Shown here: positions 7,847 through 18,954 of the stretch, piece by piece
Numbering within the stretch: the first letter of the stretch is position 1
Layout of the letters: every line of letters begins with the position of its first letter
From: an uncultured SAR86 cluster bacterium
Lineage (GTDB): Bacteria > Pseudomonadota > Gammaproteobacteria > Magnimaribacterales > D2472
DNA length: 64,000 bases
Direction: 5' to 3'
Assembly (NCBI GenBank): GCA_902557705.1
Contig: CACEBI010000001.1
Span: 1-64,000 of the forward strand
Made by a program: the position numbers and the translations under genes
Notes under the pieces: model-generated
What the model was told of the DNA's origin: nothing
What the model saw: the letters and a program-made list of their open reading frames with translations, nothing else
The model's database searches: none

Positions 7847-10800
7847 TAGTCTTCTTGAATATTAAGCAATTCTGCGTTGCCACCAAAGGCCACTGAATTC
7901 TTAGACACAACCTTTTCATTTAAAAACTGTATTAAATAATTTGGCCCTCCAGCCTTATAACCGCTTCCAGACAAACCACGGCCACCAAAAGGCTGAGACC
8001 CAACAACCGCACCAACGATATCTCTGTTTATATATACATTACCAATGTTGCAATTTTGGCTGAATAAGTCTGCCCTAGATTCGATTCTTGTATGGATACC
8101 CATTGTTAGGCCATAACCGGTATTATTTATATCTTTAATTAAATCATCAATCTCTGACGATTTAAATTTCATTACATGCAGTATTGGCCCAAACTGCTCT
8201 TCATCTAACTCGCTTAATTCATTTATCTCAATTACTGTCGGTGAAATATATTGCTCCATTATTTTTGTACTAGATTGATATACTTGAAAACCAGATTTAG
8301 CTTTATTTTTTATATATGCATCAAGTTTATTTTTTGCAGCCTTGTTAATTATAGGGCCAATATCAGTATCAAATTCTTCAGGGTTACCGATTTTCAATTC
8401 CCGCATATTACCCTTAACCATCTCTAATAAATCATCATAAACATCATCTTGAACACATAAGACTCTTAAAGCTGAACATCTTTGGCCTGCACTATCAAAT
8501 GCTGATCGCACAATATCATCAGTTGCTTGCTCAAGAAGGGCGCTTGAATCAACAATCATTGCATTAATACCACCCGTTTCAGCAATAAGGGGTAAGATTT
8601 CTTTTTGATTCTCATTTAAATTATTTTGAATTTTTTTTGCTGTTGCTAGAGATCCTGTAAAAGCAACGCCGTTAATATTATTTAATCTTGATAACACATC
8701 TCCATAAATACCATCACCTAGAACCAATTCCAAAGCATCAGCTGGTACGCCATTTTTATGGAAAGAAGAGACTACCATATAGCCTAATATTGAAGTATGT
8801 TCAGATGGCTTCACGGTAACTTTATTACCAGTTATCAAGGCAGCGCTAATTTGACCAATAAGGATTGCAACAGGAAAGTTCCAAGGGCTAATGCAAATAA
8901 AGTGGCCTTTTGCTCCGTATGAAAGAATATTTTCTTCTCCAGTGGGCCCTTCGAGTTCACCATTTTTTTCTTCAATATTAATCATTTGTTTTGAGTAATA
9001 TCTTAAAAAATCTACGGCTTCTCTAATTTCGTCTATAGCATTCTGGATAGTTTTGCCAGCTTCGTTCATCAGATAATAGATTAACTGGTAAGGATTTGAT
9101 TCTAGGTCATCAGATATAGCTATTAATATTTTGGCTCTCTCCTTAACACTAAGCTTAGCCCAATTGAAACTATTGTTAGTCTCAAGTGATTTTGTAAGGT
9201 GGCCAGGGTCATCAAATGTTACTGTTCCAATTTTATTTCCATTTGCTAGTGATAAAACTTCGTGTTTCTTTGCTCCCTCTGCATTTCTGTTGTTATAAAT
9301 GGAAACAGCGTCAATAGATTTATTTTTGTATTTATTTATTTCTGTTTTAATAGTCTCTAGATTATCCATCTCAGATATATCTATCCCTCTTGAGTTATTT
9401 TTATTGCTGAATATATTACATGGAAGGGGGATATCTTTCCTTTCATTTTCAATTTTTTTGTGGGGTCCAGATGCCAGCCATGTAGCATCAGTCTCCGGAT
9501 CAAGAAGCCTATTGATAAAAGAGCTATTAGCTCCATTTTCAAGAAGTCTTCTTACAAGATAAGGTAGCAAATCCTTATACTTTCCAATTGGAGCATATAT
9601 AGATGTAGGTTGCTTATTGTCTAAAACTTTTTCTGCACATTTATAAAGAAGCTCACCCATACCAAAAAGTCTTTGAAATTCATAATTTTTATTTCTACCT
9701 AGGTAATTTATTGCTGACAATGTATGAGCATTGTGAGTAGCAAATTTTGGGTAAATTGAGTGAATCTCAAAAATTTTTTTAGCACATGCTAAATAAGATA
9801 AATCTGTGATGGATTTTTTTGTAAAAACTGGATAGTCCTTATATCCAGATACTTGAGCATGTTTGATTTCATAATCCCAATACGCACCCTTTACAAGCCT
9901 TAAGTGCATTGAAGCTCTATTATTAATTAAATCCTTTATCCACTCGATTGTACCTAATGATCTTTTGCCATATGCCTGCAATGCAATCCCAAAGCCTGGC
10001 CAATCTTTAATTTTATTGGACTCTGCCATAATTTTAATTATTTCAAGACTTATGCCTAGCCTATCTTGTTCTTCTGCATCTATAGTTATTTCAACATCCT
10101 TAGACATACCAAGCTCGGTTAGAGCAATAAGCTTGGGGACAAGGTTTAATTTAATATCTTCATATTTTCTCATCTCATAGCTTGGACATAAGGCAGAAAT
10201 TTTTATAGAAACACCATTATTCTTATTTTTTTCAAGATTAATTTTTCCCACTTCCATAATGGCATTCTCATATGACTCATAGTAAATATTTGCTTGCTCT
10301 TGATTTCTTGCTGCCTCTCCTAGCATGTCAAATGAATAAATTGATTTCCCAATGTCTGATATTTTGTTTACATCTTTAAAATCCCTCCCCATAACAAATT
10401 CTTGACTAAGAATATGCATAGCTGCAATGACAGCATTTCTAATTGGAAACTCTCCAGATTTAGAAACAATAGACCTTAAAAATCTATTAGGGTTCTGTGA
10501 CCATTCAAGAGGAGTTTTAACAACCTTGCCTGCAAGTAAAAGTCCCCATGTTGAGGCATTCACAAATAAACTATCGGCCTTATTAAGATGTTCAATCCAT
10601 CTTCCTTCAGACAACCTTTCTGAGATTATTAAATCTCTTGTTTTACCGTCTGGGATTCTTAAAATTGATTCAGCGAGGCACATCAGCGCAACACCCTCCT
10701 GATTATCTAGACCATACTCACTTAAAAATGCATCTAGCTTGGTTCTTTCCTTTTTATTTTGCCTACAGGCATTAATTATCTTTTCAGCGTTTTCAGAAAT

Positions 10801-10887
10801 TTCGGAATTATTCAAGAAATCAGTATCTTGTATTAGCTCAGGAAGTAATATTGACTCAGAAATAAATTTACTATCAGACAAAGACAT
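7846..10887 (-). CDS. putA: Bifunctional proline dehydrogenase / L-glutamate gamma-semialdehyde dehydrogenase
   Basis: Oxidises proline to glutamate in two steps: an FAD-dependent dehydrogenase feeding the quinone pool, then an NAD-dependent aldehyde dehydrogenase. The N-terminal half carries the PRODH barrel ([27 protein letters not shown]). The C-terminal half is an aldehyde dehydrogenase ([18 protein letters not shown], catalytic Cys in [29 protein letters not shown]). At 1013 residues it lacks the ribbon-helix-helix DNA-binding domain and the C-terminal extension of the 1320-residue E. coli protein, so it is a minimal non-autoregulating PutA. It heads the unit with the M23 peptidase and anmK. 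Confidence 0.96.
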   Translation of the reverse strand: MSLSDSKFISESILLPELIQDTDFLNNSEISENAEKIINACRQNKKERTKLDAFLSEYGLDNQEGVALMCLAESILRIPDGKTRDLIISERLSEGRWIEHLNKADSLFVNASTWGLLLAGKVVKTPLEWSQNPNRFLRSIVSKSGEFPIRNAVIAAMHILSQEFVMGRDFKDVNKISDIGKSIYSFDMLGEAARNQEQANIYYESYENAIMEVGKINLEKNKNNGVSIKISALCPSYEMRKYEDIKLNLVPKLIALTELGMSKDVEITIDAEEQDRLGISLEIIKIMAESNKIKDWPGFGIALQAYGKRSLGTIEWIKDLINNRASMHLRLVKGAYWDYEIKHAQVSGYKDYPVFTKKSITDLSYLACAKKIFEIHSIYPKFATHNAHTLSAINYLGRNKNYEFQRLFGMGELLYKCAEKVLDNKQPTSIYAPIGKYKDLLPYLVRRLLENGANSSFINRLLDPETDATWLASGPHKKIENERKDIPLPCNIFSNKNNSRGIDISEMDNLETIKTEINKYKNKSIDAVSIYNNRNAEGAKKHEVLSLANGNKIGTVTFDDPGHLTKSLETNNSFNWAKLSVKERAKILIAISDDLESNPYQLIYYLMNEAGKTIQNAIDEIREAVDFLRYYSKQMINIEEKNGELEGPTGEENILSYGAKGHFICISPWNFPVAILIGQISAALITGNKVTVKPSEHTSILGYMVVSSFHKNGVPADALELVLGDGIYGDVLSRLNNINGVAFTGSLATAKKIQNNLNENQKEILPLIAETGGINAMIVDSSALLEQATDDIVRSAFDSAGQRCSALRVLCVQDDVYDDLLEMVKGNMRELKIGNPEEFDTDIGPIINKAAKNKLDAYIKNKAKSGFQVYQSSTKIMEQYISPTVIEINELSELDEEQFGPILHVMKFKSSEIDDLIKDINNTGYGLTMGIHTRIESRADLFSQNCNIGNVYINRDIVGAVVGSQPFGGRGLSGSGYKAGGPNYLIQFLNEKVVSKNSVAFGGNAELLNIQED

Positions 10888-10965
10888 AATGATTATTTTA
10901 ATCTTATAGCATTAAGTAGCAACTTACTCATTCTATTAATTGTTGAAAAATACTATCATAGGCAT

Positions 10966-12156
10966 ATGCAAGAAGATCTAGCTATTATAAAAAGAGGAAC
11001 AGATGAGATACTGACTGAATCTGATTTAAAAAAGAAATTAGAATCAGGTAGGCAGCTTATCGTGAAAGCAGGATTTGATCCGACTGCTCCAGATCTTCAT
11101 TTTGGCCACACAGTCTTACTTAATAAACTAAGACACTTTCAAGATTTAGGGCACAAAGTCATTTTTCTAATTGGCGATTTTACCGGCCAAATAGGTGATC
11201 CTTCTGGAAAAAATAAAACTAGGCCAACTCTCGATGAAAAAGAACTAAAAGAAAATGCTAAAACATATGAAAAGCAAGTTTTTAAGATTCTAAAAAAAGA
11301 GTTAACAGAGGTCAGATTTAATTCAGAGTGGTGTAATAAGTTGGGGGCTGCTGGCCTAATAGGTCTTGCTTCTAAATACAACGTAGCAAGAATGCTTGAA
11401 AGGGATGACTTTAATAAGCGTTATAACGCCAATCAAAGCATTGCTGTTCATGAATTCTTGTATCCACTAGTTCAGGGGTATGATTCTGTAGCTTTAAATG
11501 CTGATATTGAATGTGGTGGAACTGATCAGAAATTTAATCTCTTGGTTGGAAGAGAATTACAAAGATCCTATGATCAAGAACCTCAGGTAGTTTTAACTGT
11601 TCCAATACTTGAAGGTCTCGACGGCACAAATAAAATGTCGAAATCTTTGAATAATTTTATTGGCATTAATGAAAAAGCTAATGAAATGTTTGGGAAAATA
11701 ATGTCTATCTCAGATGAATTAATGTGGCGTTGGTTTGAATTGTTAAGTTTTATATCTGAAAAAGAAATCACCAATCTAAAGAAAGAGGTTGAGGGCGGCA
11801 AAAACCCTAGAGATGTTAAATTTATTCTTGCTGAAGAGCTGGTAGACAGATTCCACAACTCAGGCGACGGGGCTAAATGTAAAGAAGCTTTCTTACAAAG
11901 GTTTCAAAAAGGAACATTGCCTGATGATATTAAAGAAGTAAGTTTAGAGATAGAAAACAAATCCATTCCACTAACAAATATGCTAAAGAACGCAGAAATG
12001 ACTGCAAGCACCTCTGAGGCAATGAGGCTTATAAAACAAGGCGGCGTTAAGATAAATTCTGAAAAAGTTTCTGATATTAAATTAGAAATCAAAAAAGGGT
12101 CAGAGGCAATTTATCAAGTTGGCAAACGAAAATTTTTAAAAATTAAAATTAAATAA
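10966..12156 (+). CDS. tyrS: Tyrosyl-tRNA synthetase
   Basis: Charges tRNA-Tyr. The class I signatures are the HIGH variant HFGH (45-48) in [13 protein letters not shown] and KMSKS at 223-227. A C-terminal S4 RNA-binding domain is seen as [20 protein letters not shown]. The length of 396 and the HFGH form place it in the second bacterial TyrRS type (TyrZ-like), not the E. coli type. It is immediately followed by an FKBP lipoprotein whose ATG shares a base with its stop (TAATG), so the two are coupled. Divergent putA lies 78 bases away, and that gap must hold both promoters. Confidence 0.95.
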   Translation: MQEDLAIIKRGTDEILTESDLKKKLESGRQLIVKAGFDPTAPDLHFGHTVLLNKLRHFQDLGHKVIFLIGDFTGQIGDPSGKNKTRPTLDEKELKENAKTYEKQVFKILKKELTEVRFNSEWCNKLGAAGLIGLASKYNVARMLERDDFNKRYNANQSIAVHEFLYPLVQGYDSVALNADIECGGTDQKFNLLVGRELQRSYDQEPQVVLTVPILEGLDGTNKMSKSLNNFIGINEKANEMFGKIMSISDELMWRWFELLSFISEKEITNLKKEVEGGKNPRDVKFILAEELVDRFHNSGDGAKCKEAFLQRFQKGTLPDDIKEVSLEIENKSIPLTNMLKNAEMTASTSEAMRLIKQGGVKINSEKVSDIKLEIKKGSEAIYQVGKRKFLKIKIK

Positions 12157-12614
12157 TGAAAAGATTTTTTACATTAGTAATATCTCTTATTGTCTTAACT
12201 GGTTGTGTTCAAGACAGCCCAAATGTTAAACAAATAGCTAACATGAAATTCTTTATAGAAAATCAAGCACAAGAAGGAATTAATGTTATTGAAAAAGGAC
12301 TTCATTATGCCGTCCTAAATTCTGGAGACATAAACTCAAAATCTCCTGAGTTTTCAGATACTATCACAGCCCATTTTCATGGAACTCTTACAGACGGTAC
12401 TGTTTTTTGGAGCTCTGTTGAGTCTAATGAGCCCCTAACTATTCAATTATCAGGACTTATTGAGGGTTGCCAAAAAGTTATTTCTCTTATGAAGATAAAT
12501 GACAAATGGCGTGTATATATTGATCCAAGCATGGCATACGGTGATGAGGGTAGGCCAGGTATACCCTCTAATTCAATACTGGTTTTTGATATTGAATTGT
12601 TAGATATTCAATAA
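12156..12614 (+). CDS. FKBP-type peptidyl-prolyl isomerase lipoprotein
   Basis: Small isomerase predicted to act on proline bonds in envelope proteins. Residues 1-17 form a lipoprotein signal with lipobox LTGC (Cys17), so it is probably membrane-anchored. The FKBP fold covers about 60-152, with DTITAHFHGTLTDGTVFWSS, the binding-pocket segment VISLMKINDKWRVYIDPSMA, then YGDEGRPGIPSNSILVFDIELL. It lacks the long N-terminal dimerisation domain of FkpA/Mip. Its ATG overlaps the tyrS stop. The stop abuts the convergent prolyl oligopeptidase gene with no gap. Confidence 0.85.
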   Translation: MKRFFTLVISLIVLTGCVQDSPNVKQIANMKFFIENQAQEGINVIEKGLHYAVLNSGDINSKSPEFSDTITAHFHGTLTDGTVFWSSVESNEPLTIQLSGLIEGCQKVISLMKINDKWRVYIDPSMAYGDEGRPGIPSNSILVFDIELLDIQ

Positions 12615-14720
12615 TTATTCATTAATTACAGATAGAGCATATCCATAAATTTCAGCAATCTGATTAATCTGTTTATCTTTTGGTGTTCCTGCTCCGTGTC
12701 CAGCTCTTCCTTCAGTTCTAAGAAGAATGGGGTTTTCACATCCCTGATACTCTTGAAGTTTTGCAGCAAATTTAAAAGAATGAGAGGGGACAACACGATC
12801 ATCTCTTTCCGCGGTTGTAATTAGAGTAGTGGGGTAGCACTCACCTTTTTTAATATTATGCAATGGCGAGTATGCAAGTAAATTTTCAAAACCACCTTTA
12901 TCATCAGGTGAACCATAGTCACTCTCCCAAGCCCAGCCGATTGTAAATTTATGAAACCTGAGCATATCTAATACACCAACTTGAGGAATAGCCACTTTAA
13001 AGAGGTTTGGATTTTGTAGCATTGTAGCTGCAACTAATAAGCCGCCATTAGAGCCACCTTGTATCGCAGTCGTGCCGGGTGATCCGATATTTTCAGAATG
13101 AAGAAATTTTGCAGCATATGCAAAATCATCAAAGACATTTTGCTTGTTATTTAACATACCGTCTTCATGCCAAGCATCACCATACTCTCCGCCACCCCTA
13201 AGATTTGCAATAGCAACAACACCGTCTTGATTCATCCAAGATAAAAATCTCTTACTAAAACCAGGAAGAATAGAAATATTAAAACCACCATAACCGTATA
13301 TTAGTAATGGAGTATCTTCATTAACTTTTAAAGATTTTTTGTAACTTATATGAATTGGGATTTTGGTGCCATCTTTTGAGCTAAAAAATTTAAAATCTGA
13401 AACAAAATCTTCTGACCTATATCCATCCAAACGTTCTTCCCAAAAAATTTTTGTTTTCATGGTTGTTAAATCAATTTCATAAATTCTTCTTGGAGTAACG
13501 AAACTTGTAAAAGAAAAGTAGGAAGAACTATCTTCAAGTCGACCACCAAAGCCAGATATGGTCCCTTGACTAGGCATCGTTAACTTATTTAAATAAGAGC
13601 CGTCTAAAGAAAAAAATCTAACTTCAGAGAATGTATCAATTAGATAGGTAACAGCAATATTATTATTAATGAAATTAACCCCTCTTATTGAATTTATATC
13701 TTCAGAGATTACATCGCTCCATACAAATGAACCGTTTTTTATTTGCAATGAGACAACTTTTCCATTTTTTGCTCCTTCTGTTGAATAGAACCAATAAATA
13801 TCATCTTTATTATCTAAATATTGGTAGGCTCCAATTAATTCATCTATAAGAGGAATAAATTCCTCACCTTTTTTTAATTGGACATAAAGTCTATTTCTTT
13901 CATCTGTACCATTTGAGATTGATAAAAATTTGATATCTGACTCCTTAACAACACTTATACCCCATCCCCATCTTGGCTTATCGGGATTTTCATAAACAAT
14001 CTTGTCTTCAGTTTGAAGGGTTCCAAGTTTATGAAACATTAACTTAGGGGAAGTATTTATATCTTTTAATAACTCATCTTTAGGCTCATCATATTTTTGG
14101 TAATAGAATCCTGAATCATCATTTTCCCATGTAGCTCCAGAAAATTTAGCCCATTCAATTGTATCTGGCAGATGCTCACCTGTTTCGATATCAATAACTT
14201 TCCATATTCTCCAATCAGATCCACCATCTGAAACAGAGTATGCAAGTAGCGAGGCATCATTGCTTACACTGGTGCCGCCAAGTGATACAGTGCCATCAGA
14301 TGATAGGGCATTGGGGTCTAAAAGTACTCTAGCTTCACAAGCTTCACAGTCTTTTATCATGAGTTTGCTTTGCTGCCAGGTTCCATCATTAAAGTAGTAA
14401 AAAGTTTTTTCTTTAACTTTGTATGGAATGCTTATCGATTCTGTTTCCCATGTATCGCTTAGATTTTTTGATATTGCTTTTTTAAATTTATTTTTCCCAA
14501 TAAATTTTTTTGTAAACTTATTTTGTCTATCAACCCACTCTTTTGATTCTTCACTTGTGAAGTCCTCAAGCCATCTATATTGATCTTCTATTTCATATCC
14601 ATGAATAGTTTCAGTGAAATCTACTTTTTTAGATATCGGATAAGATATTTCTTTGGGCTCAGTTGAACAACTAATTACAAAAATGAGTATTACAAGGTTC
14701 ACAAATTTTATTTTTTTCAT
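12615..14720 (-). CDS. Prolyl oligopeptidase family S9A serine peptidase, lipoprotein
   Basis: Cleaves after proline in short peptides. The 701 residues begin with a lipoprotein signal ending FVISC (Cys18), so the enzyme is probably tethered in the periplasm. An N-terminal beta-propeller (about 80-420) gates access to the C-terminal alpha/beta-hydrolase domain, which has the nucleophile in QGGSNGGLL (about Ser557), the aspartate in AERDDRVVP (about Asp641) and the histidine in GRAGHGAG (about His675). LIYGYGGFNI and GGGEYGDAWHEDG are typical S9A segments. An S46 dipeptidase gene about 2 kb away suggests a shared role in peptide scavenging. Confidence 0.92.
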   Translation of the reverse strand: MKKIKFVNLVILIFVISCSTEPKEISYPISKKVDFTETIHGYEIEDQYRWLEDFTSEESKEWVDRQNKFTKKFIGKNKFKKAISKNLSDTWETESISIPYKVKEKTFYYFNDGTWQQSKLMIKDCEACEARVLLDPNALSSDGTVSLGGTSVSNDASLLAYSVSDGGSDWRIWKVIDIETGEHLPDTIEWAKFSGATWENDDSGFYYQKYDEPKDELLKDINTSPKLMFHKLGTLQTEDKIVYENPDKPRWGWGISVVKESDIKFLSISNGTDERNRLYVQLKKGEEFIPLIDELIGAYQYLDNKDDIYWFYSTEGAKNGKVVSLQIKNGSFVWSDVISEDINSIRGVNFINNNIAVTYLIDTFSEVRFFSLDGSYLNKLTMPSQGTISGFGGRLEDSSSYFSFTSFVTPRRIYEIDLTTMKTKIFWEERLDGYRSEDFVSDFKFFSSKDGTKIPIHISYKKSLKVNEDTPLLIYGYGGFNISILPGFSKRFLSWMNQDGVVAIANLRGGGEYGDAWHEDGMLNNKQNVFDDFAYAAKFLHSENIGSPGTTAIQGGSNGGLLVAATMLQNPNLFKVAIPQVGVLDMLRFHKFTIGWAWESDYGSPDDKGGFENLLAYSPLHNIKKGECYPTTLITTAERDDRVVPSHSFKFAAKLQEYQGCENPILLRTEGRAGHGAGTPKDKQINQIAEIYGYALSVINE

Positions 14721-14748
14721 ACTCAGAATAATACTTTACAATACAGCC

Positions 14749-15444
14749 ATGAATCAATTTACCAATGCATGGGCATTCTTTTTCAGAAACTGGAAAGTCC
14801 TACTTCCTGTTTCAGCACCTCTATTTTTTTTCATTTTTTTAGCAATATTTTATTTGTCACCTCAAATAACACCATTATTAATGGCAGGCCAATACGATCT
14901 TATAAATGAGTTTTTAGAAAACAATAGAACCAATATTTCAATAATAGATGTATGTTTTGATTTAATTTTCGTTGCATTTATTGGAGCTTTAAATATCCAA
15001 TTTTATAATTTAACAATTAATAACAAACCATTAAAAATATTTAATATATATTCTAAAAGCTTTTCAAAAATACTATGGCTTTTTGTTGCGTCTTTTTTAT
15101 CTTCATTATTAATTGGAATTGGTTTTTTATTATTGTTATTTCCAGGGGTTTATTTATTTGCCAGATTTTCTCTATTTCCGATATATATTGTTATTGAAGA
15201 TCAGGGACCAATTACCGCCTTAAAGCTTTCGTGGGAAAATACCGACGAATATGGAGGTCAGTTATTCTTTCAGACTTTATTATTTTTTATTGCAATGTTG
15301 GTTGTAATGATTCTATCTTCAATCCTATTTTCTTTTATGGGAGCAGCTGTAATTACTATTTTGATATTCCTAGAAATGTTTATATTTTGCATTGTTTTGT
15401 GTTACTTATATTTTAGTTTGTATAAGGCAATTAAAAATTTATAA
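14749..15444 (+). CDS. Multi-pass membrane protein, YciC (UPF0259)-like
   Basis: A 231-residue protein with about five or six hydrophobic segments (SAPLFFFIFLAIFYL, IDVCFDLIFVAFIGALNI, LFVASFLSSLLIGIGFLLLL, then three C-terminal segments). The opening NAWAFFFRNW and the central LFPGVYLFARFSLFPIYIVIEDQGPITALKLSW resemble the YciC family of unknown function. I chose ATG 14749 over an upstream in-frame ATG at 14653 because the latter would overlap the divergent peptidase gene and its lipoprotein signal, and residues encoded before 14749 look like read-through. The real start leaves 28 bases between the divergent genes. Family assignment is by pattern only. Confidence 0.68.
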   Translation: MNQFTNAWAFFFRNWKVLLPVSAPLFFFIFLAIFYLSPQITPLLMAGQYDLINEFLENNRTNISIIDVCFDLIFVAFIGALNIQFYNLTINNKPLKIFNIYSKSFSKILWLFVASFLSSLLIGIGFLLLLFPGVYLFARFSLFPIYIVIEDQGPITALKLSWENTDEYGGQLFFQTLLFFIAMLVVMILSSILFSFMGAAVITILIFLEMFIFCIVLCYLYFSLYKAIKNL

Positions 15445-15450
15445 CACTAA

Positions 15451-15479
15451 TTGTAGAATCTGAATTTCAAGGGTAGAAT
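15451..15479 (+). promoter_or_regulatory. Candidate sigma-70 promoter of tRNA-Ile
   Basis: A -10-like TAGAAT (15474-15479, five of six consensus bases) lies 17 bases after a weak -35-like TTGTAG (15451-15456). The implied start near 15486 is about 12 bases before the mature tRNA, a sensible short leader. The -35 matches only in TTG, so this is tentative. Confidence 0.4.
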
Positions 15480-15497
15480 GCACATTCCCATTCATAT

Positions 15498-15575
<78 letters not shown>

Positions 15576-15623
15576 TTAATCACTATTTTAAAAAGTCCTA
15601 CAATCTTAATTATTTTTTTTGAT

Positions 15624-16310
15624 TTATCGCCTTGATAATATAACAAGCCAACGACCAAGATTTAAAATGTCTGCTAGCGCTGCAGAAACATAAGTAAGAG
15701 CTGCTGCATTAAGAATACGGCTTACAGCTTTTTCGTTATCCTGCGATATGTAGTTTCCCTCTCTTAATATGGGGAGCGCTTTCGAAAAACTTGCATCAAA
15801 TTCAATTGGAAGAGTTACTGCATGGATCATCATGCGAGCAATAAAGCCAGAAAGCCCCAACAAAAGCAATACAGAAAGTGGCATTGGATGACGCATGATA
15901 ATGGCTATTACTGGCGATAAAGAAATAATAGCAACACTCCAACGAGCTACCATATTAGCAATAGGAATCATTTTTGTTCTTGTAGCTAGACGTTTATCAC
16001 CTTGCTGATCTTGAATCGCATGACCAACCTCATGAGCAGCAATTGCTATTGCTGTTAATGATTTAGATTCATAATTCTCTCGCACAAGCCTTACTTTTTT
16101 TTCAATTGGATCATAATGATCACCTTGCTCAGTTATTTCGACCTTTACATCTTTTAAAGAAAATCGCTCAATTAAATGCTTTGCTAGTTCACCTCCAGTA
16201 CCAGAAATTTCAGGTAGCTGCGATGAGTATTTGCTCATGACAAACTTCACCCACAAAGACGGTCCAAATATTAGTGCTAGAACTATGAGCATGCCTGCTA
16301 ATAAAATCAT
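15624..16310 (-). CDS. YugP-type membrane zinc metallopeptidase
   Basis: The 228 residues show an N-terminal membrane segment (1-24), a zinc-binding HEVGH at 93-97 inside AIAAHEVGHAIQDQQGD, and later hydrophobic segments (about 108-165). This matches the neutral zinc metallopeptidase family named after B. subtilis YugP, whose substrates are unknown. The segment after the motif (LATRTKMIPIANMVARW) and FDASFSKALPIL also fit. It is probably an inner-membrane quality-control or processing peptidase, which is inference. It is transcribed alone or with the S46 peptidase upstream, 62 bases away on the same strand. Confidence 0.85.
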   Translation of the reverse strand: MILLAGMLIVLALIFGPSLWVKFVMSKYSSQLPEISGTGGELAKHLIERFSLKDVKVEITEQGDHYDPIEKKVRLVRENYESKSLTAIAIAAHEVGHAIQDQQGDKRLATRTKMIPIANMVARWSVAIISLSPVIAIIMRHPMPLSVLLLLGLSGFIARMMIHAVTLPIEFDASFSKALPILREGNYISQDNEKAVSRILNAAALTYVSAALADILNLGRWLVILSRR

Positions 16311-16372
16311 GAATAAATCCTAAACAATGTATTTTATTTTTACAAACGTTTAGTTTTTGATTAATTAATCTT

Positions 16373-18508
16373 TTATTTAACTATAGTTAATTCATCAAGA
16401 ATATTATCTGCTTTTTCTAGTTTCTCTAAAGTCCACAACAGATATCTTGAATCAACAGAAATAGTTCTGGCTTGTGGGATGTATTTATAATCCGCAATTA
16501 TTGTTTCAATCATTCCATCAAAAGCAAGCCCTACAAGTTCAAAATTTGAATTTATTGTTGCTGAGCCAGAGTTACCGTTTGTGATATCAAGTGTAGATAA
16601 GAAGTTTACTGGCACGGAATTTATGGGTTTATAAAAATAATCACCATAGTCCTTGTTATCAATTAGTTCTAGCAACTCTCTGCTTGCATTAAATGGTTTT
16701 TTGCCAGTATGTTTCTGGGTAATACCTTCTAATCGAGTGAATGACTCATAATTAATACCATCTTTAAGCGATACCCCAGCAACATTGCCATAAGTGACTC
16801 TAAGCGTTCCATTTGCATCTGAATATAATTGTTTATTTGATGCTTCATAATATTTTTTTAACACCCCAATAAATTTAGATTTTAGTAATTGCCTTCGAGC
16901 GCTTCGCGCCTCATATTTCTTTTCATAATCTAATGACTCTTGGTAAGTTTTCTTTGCAAAGATAACTAAAGGGTCCTCAGATTTGTTTAACTCCTCTAGG
17001 CTTAACTCCATAAGTTGCAAAAAGGTTTCTGAGTTATTAAATTCGGATGAATAAATTTCTTCTACAATATTTTTGGTTTCTTCAAAGTCACTATCAAGAC
17101 CTAAAAGCTCGCTATATACTGGCCTCCTATATGAATTATCAATATTTGCATAATTTTTTAATCTATCAAGAAAGATTTCTTTATCTATTCGAGCGTCAAA
17201 TGAATAATTAAGAGATTTAATTCTATTCACTAAATTTTCTTGATCTCTTTCTTGATATCCAGGCTTTCTCTCAGAATCAACTTTTTTAGCCTCTACAGCA
17301 TTCCTATATATTCTTTTTACAGTAGCAATAAGGGTCGAATTTCCATAATAAGTTCTGGCTCTACTTTCTAATTGCTCTTCACCAACAAGTTTCAAGAGCT
17401 CCTCAAGATATTGCCTATCTTCAGAAGACGCTTCCTTATCAACAAACCGAAGAAATTTATTCCAATTTTCCTTTTCAGACTCCAGAAGTTTAAAGTTTTT
17501 AGCTCCACTTATCTGGCCTGAAATCTTCTTATAGTAATTTTCATAACCACTTTTCAAACCTCTATATTTAAGCCTTGATCCATCTTCATCAATGGAATGC
17601 TCATTTATAAGATCAATGCCTCTTTTTAAAAATTTAACTACTTCATGAAATTGAACTTCAAGGTCATATTTAATTTCATTAAAGGTTAGTAGTCTATTCG
17701 TTCTTCCTGGATAGCCAACTACCATGACAAAATCCCCATCATCAACACCTCTTGAAGAGATTTTTAAAAATGAATCTGATGAGTATGGGACATTATCTTT
17801 TTTGAATTCCTCACTAGAACCATCTTTACTTACATATGCTCGTAATAGAGCAAAATCACCTGTGTGTCTTGGGTACATCCAATTATCAATTTCTCCACCA
17901 TATTCTCCAATATATGCTGGAGGAGCATAAACTAATCGAACATCTTTAATCTTTAAAACTTTTTCAAGTTTATAAGTTTCACCACTGTAAAAAGATCTAA
18001 CCCTGCATTCAATTTCATCTGTGGTTTCGCACTTATTTATAATTTGTTTTATGTTTTCTTCAATTATTTTCGCTATTTCTATATCTGCAGTCTCATCTTT
18101 AACACCCATTAAAACTTGCTCGGTAATTTCATTGCTCTCAAGAGTTATATATACTCTTGACCCTGGAGCAGATTTTTTTTCCTCTTCTTTTGACCTAGCT
18201 ACAAAGCCAGTCTCAAAAAGATTATTTTCTGCATTTGAATTAAACTGCAAATAACTCCTTTCAATACAATGATAATTTGTTGCTATTAAGCCTTGATCCG
18301 AAACAAAAGCAGCAGAGCATCCACCCAAACTAACAATCGCATTCATGGGATGTTTAAATAAATCACTAACATTAGAAATATTTTTCTTATAGCCTGTTGC
18401 TCTAAGCTCCTTTTTGAGACCCTCCATTTGATATGGTTCCCACATGCCCTCATCAGCTATCGTTGTATAAGAAATCATTAGTAAAGTAAGTAAATATATT
18501 TTTAACAT
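16373..18508 (-). CDS. S46-family dipeptidyl peptidase (DPP7/DPP11-like)
   Basis: Exopeptidase that removes dipeptides from peptide N-termini, normally in the periplasm. The 711-residue length is typical. The signal peptide covers residues 1-18. The chymotrypsin-like triad is split in the usual S46 manner: His80 in GLIATNYHCIERS, the aspartate probably in the region with EIDNWMYPRHTGDFALLRAYV, and Ser647 in DITNGNSGSATIN. The GLAFDG segment after the serine carries glycine where acidic-specific DPP11 enzymes carry arginine, so I lean to DPP7-like specificity; that comparison is from memory. With the nearby S9A enzyme it suggests growth on dissolved peptides. Confidence 0.9.
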   Translation of the reverse strand: MLKIYLLTLLMISYTTIADEGMWEPYQMEGLKKELRATGYKKNISNVSDLFKHPMNAIVSLGGCSAAFVSDQGLIATNYHCIERSYLQFNSNAENNLFETGFVARSKEEEKKSAPGSRVYITLESNEITEQVLMGVKDETADIEIAKIIEENIKQIINKCETTDEIECRVRSFYSGETYKLEKVLKIKDVRLVYAPPAYIGEYGGEIDNWMYPRHTGDFALLRAYVSKDGSSEEFKKDNVPYSSDSFLKISSRGVDDGDFVMVVGYPGRTNRLLTFNEIKYDLEVQFHEVVKFLKRGIDLINEHSIDEDGSRLKYRGLKSGYENYYKKISGQISGAKNFKLLESEKENWNKFLRFVDKEASSEDRQYLEELLKLVGEEQLESRARTYYGNSTLIATVKRIYRNAVEAKKVDSERKPGYQERDQENLVNRIKSLNYSFDARIDKEIFLDRLKNYANIDNSYRRPVYSELLGLDSDFEETKNIVEEIYSSEFNNSETFLQLMELSLEELNKSEDPLVIFAKKTYQESLDYEKKYEARSARRQLLKSKFIGVLKKYYEASNKQLYSDANGTLRVTYGNVAGVSLKDGINYESFTRLEGITQKHTGKKPFNASRELLELIDNKDYGDYFYKPINSVPVNFLSTLDITNGNSGSATINSNFELVGLAFDGMIETIIADYKYIPQARTISVDSRYLLWTLEKLEKADNILDELTIVK

Positions 18509-18588
18509 TAAGACACCTTGGTTTTTTTGATTCGATTTATTTTAAAGACTATATTAAAAAAATATATATTTTCAGGTAATATTTTCTT

Positions 18589-18954
18589 ATGCAGGAATAC
18601 TTCGGAAGATGTCATTGCGGCAATGTAAACTTTAAATTTTTATCAGAAAATAAAGTAGAAATTTGGAAGTGTAATTGCTCTATTTGTAATATGTATGACT
18701 ACCAACACCTTTTTGTAAAACACGAAGATTTTACACTTTTGAGCGATCAAGCTGACCTATCTACCTATACTTTTGGTACTCAAAATGCAAAACATCTTTT
18801 TTGTAAATCTTGTGGAATAAAGAGTTACTATCAACCTAGGTCGCATCCAGACATGTACAGTATTAATTTGAGATGTGTAAAAAATCCACCTGATGTTTAT
18901 AACGTTGTTGAATTCGATGGAATAAACTTTGAGGATAGTATTAAAGAAATCTAG
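18589..18954 (+). CDS. GFA-family zinc protein (formaldehyde-activating-enzyme/CENP-V fold)
   Basis: The 121 residues contain the cysteine pattern of the GFA fold: CHCGNVNF near the start, CNCSIC at about 31-36 and FCKSCGIKSYY at about 90-100, together binding two zinc ions. The family was named for glutathione-dependent formaldehyde-activating enzyme, but most members have no proven activity, so I do not assign one. Its 3' end overlaps the convergent membrane-protein gene by four bases. Confidence 0.83.
   Translation: MQEYFGRCHCGNVNFKFLSENKVEIWKCNCSICNMYDYQHLFVKHEDFTLLSDQADLSTYTFGTQNAKHLFCKSCGIKSYYQPRSHPDMYSINLRCVKNPPDVYNVVEFDGINFEDSIKEI

Noticed and set aside
12590-12613. TATTGAAT/ATTCAATA hairpin across the convergent stops of the FKBP and S9A genes as a terminator
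   Set aside because: Eight perfect pairs but only two are G-C, with no clean U-run; too weak to call in this AT-rich DNA.
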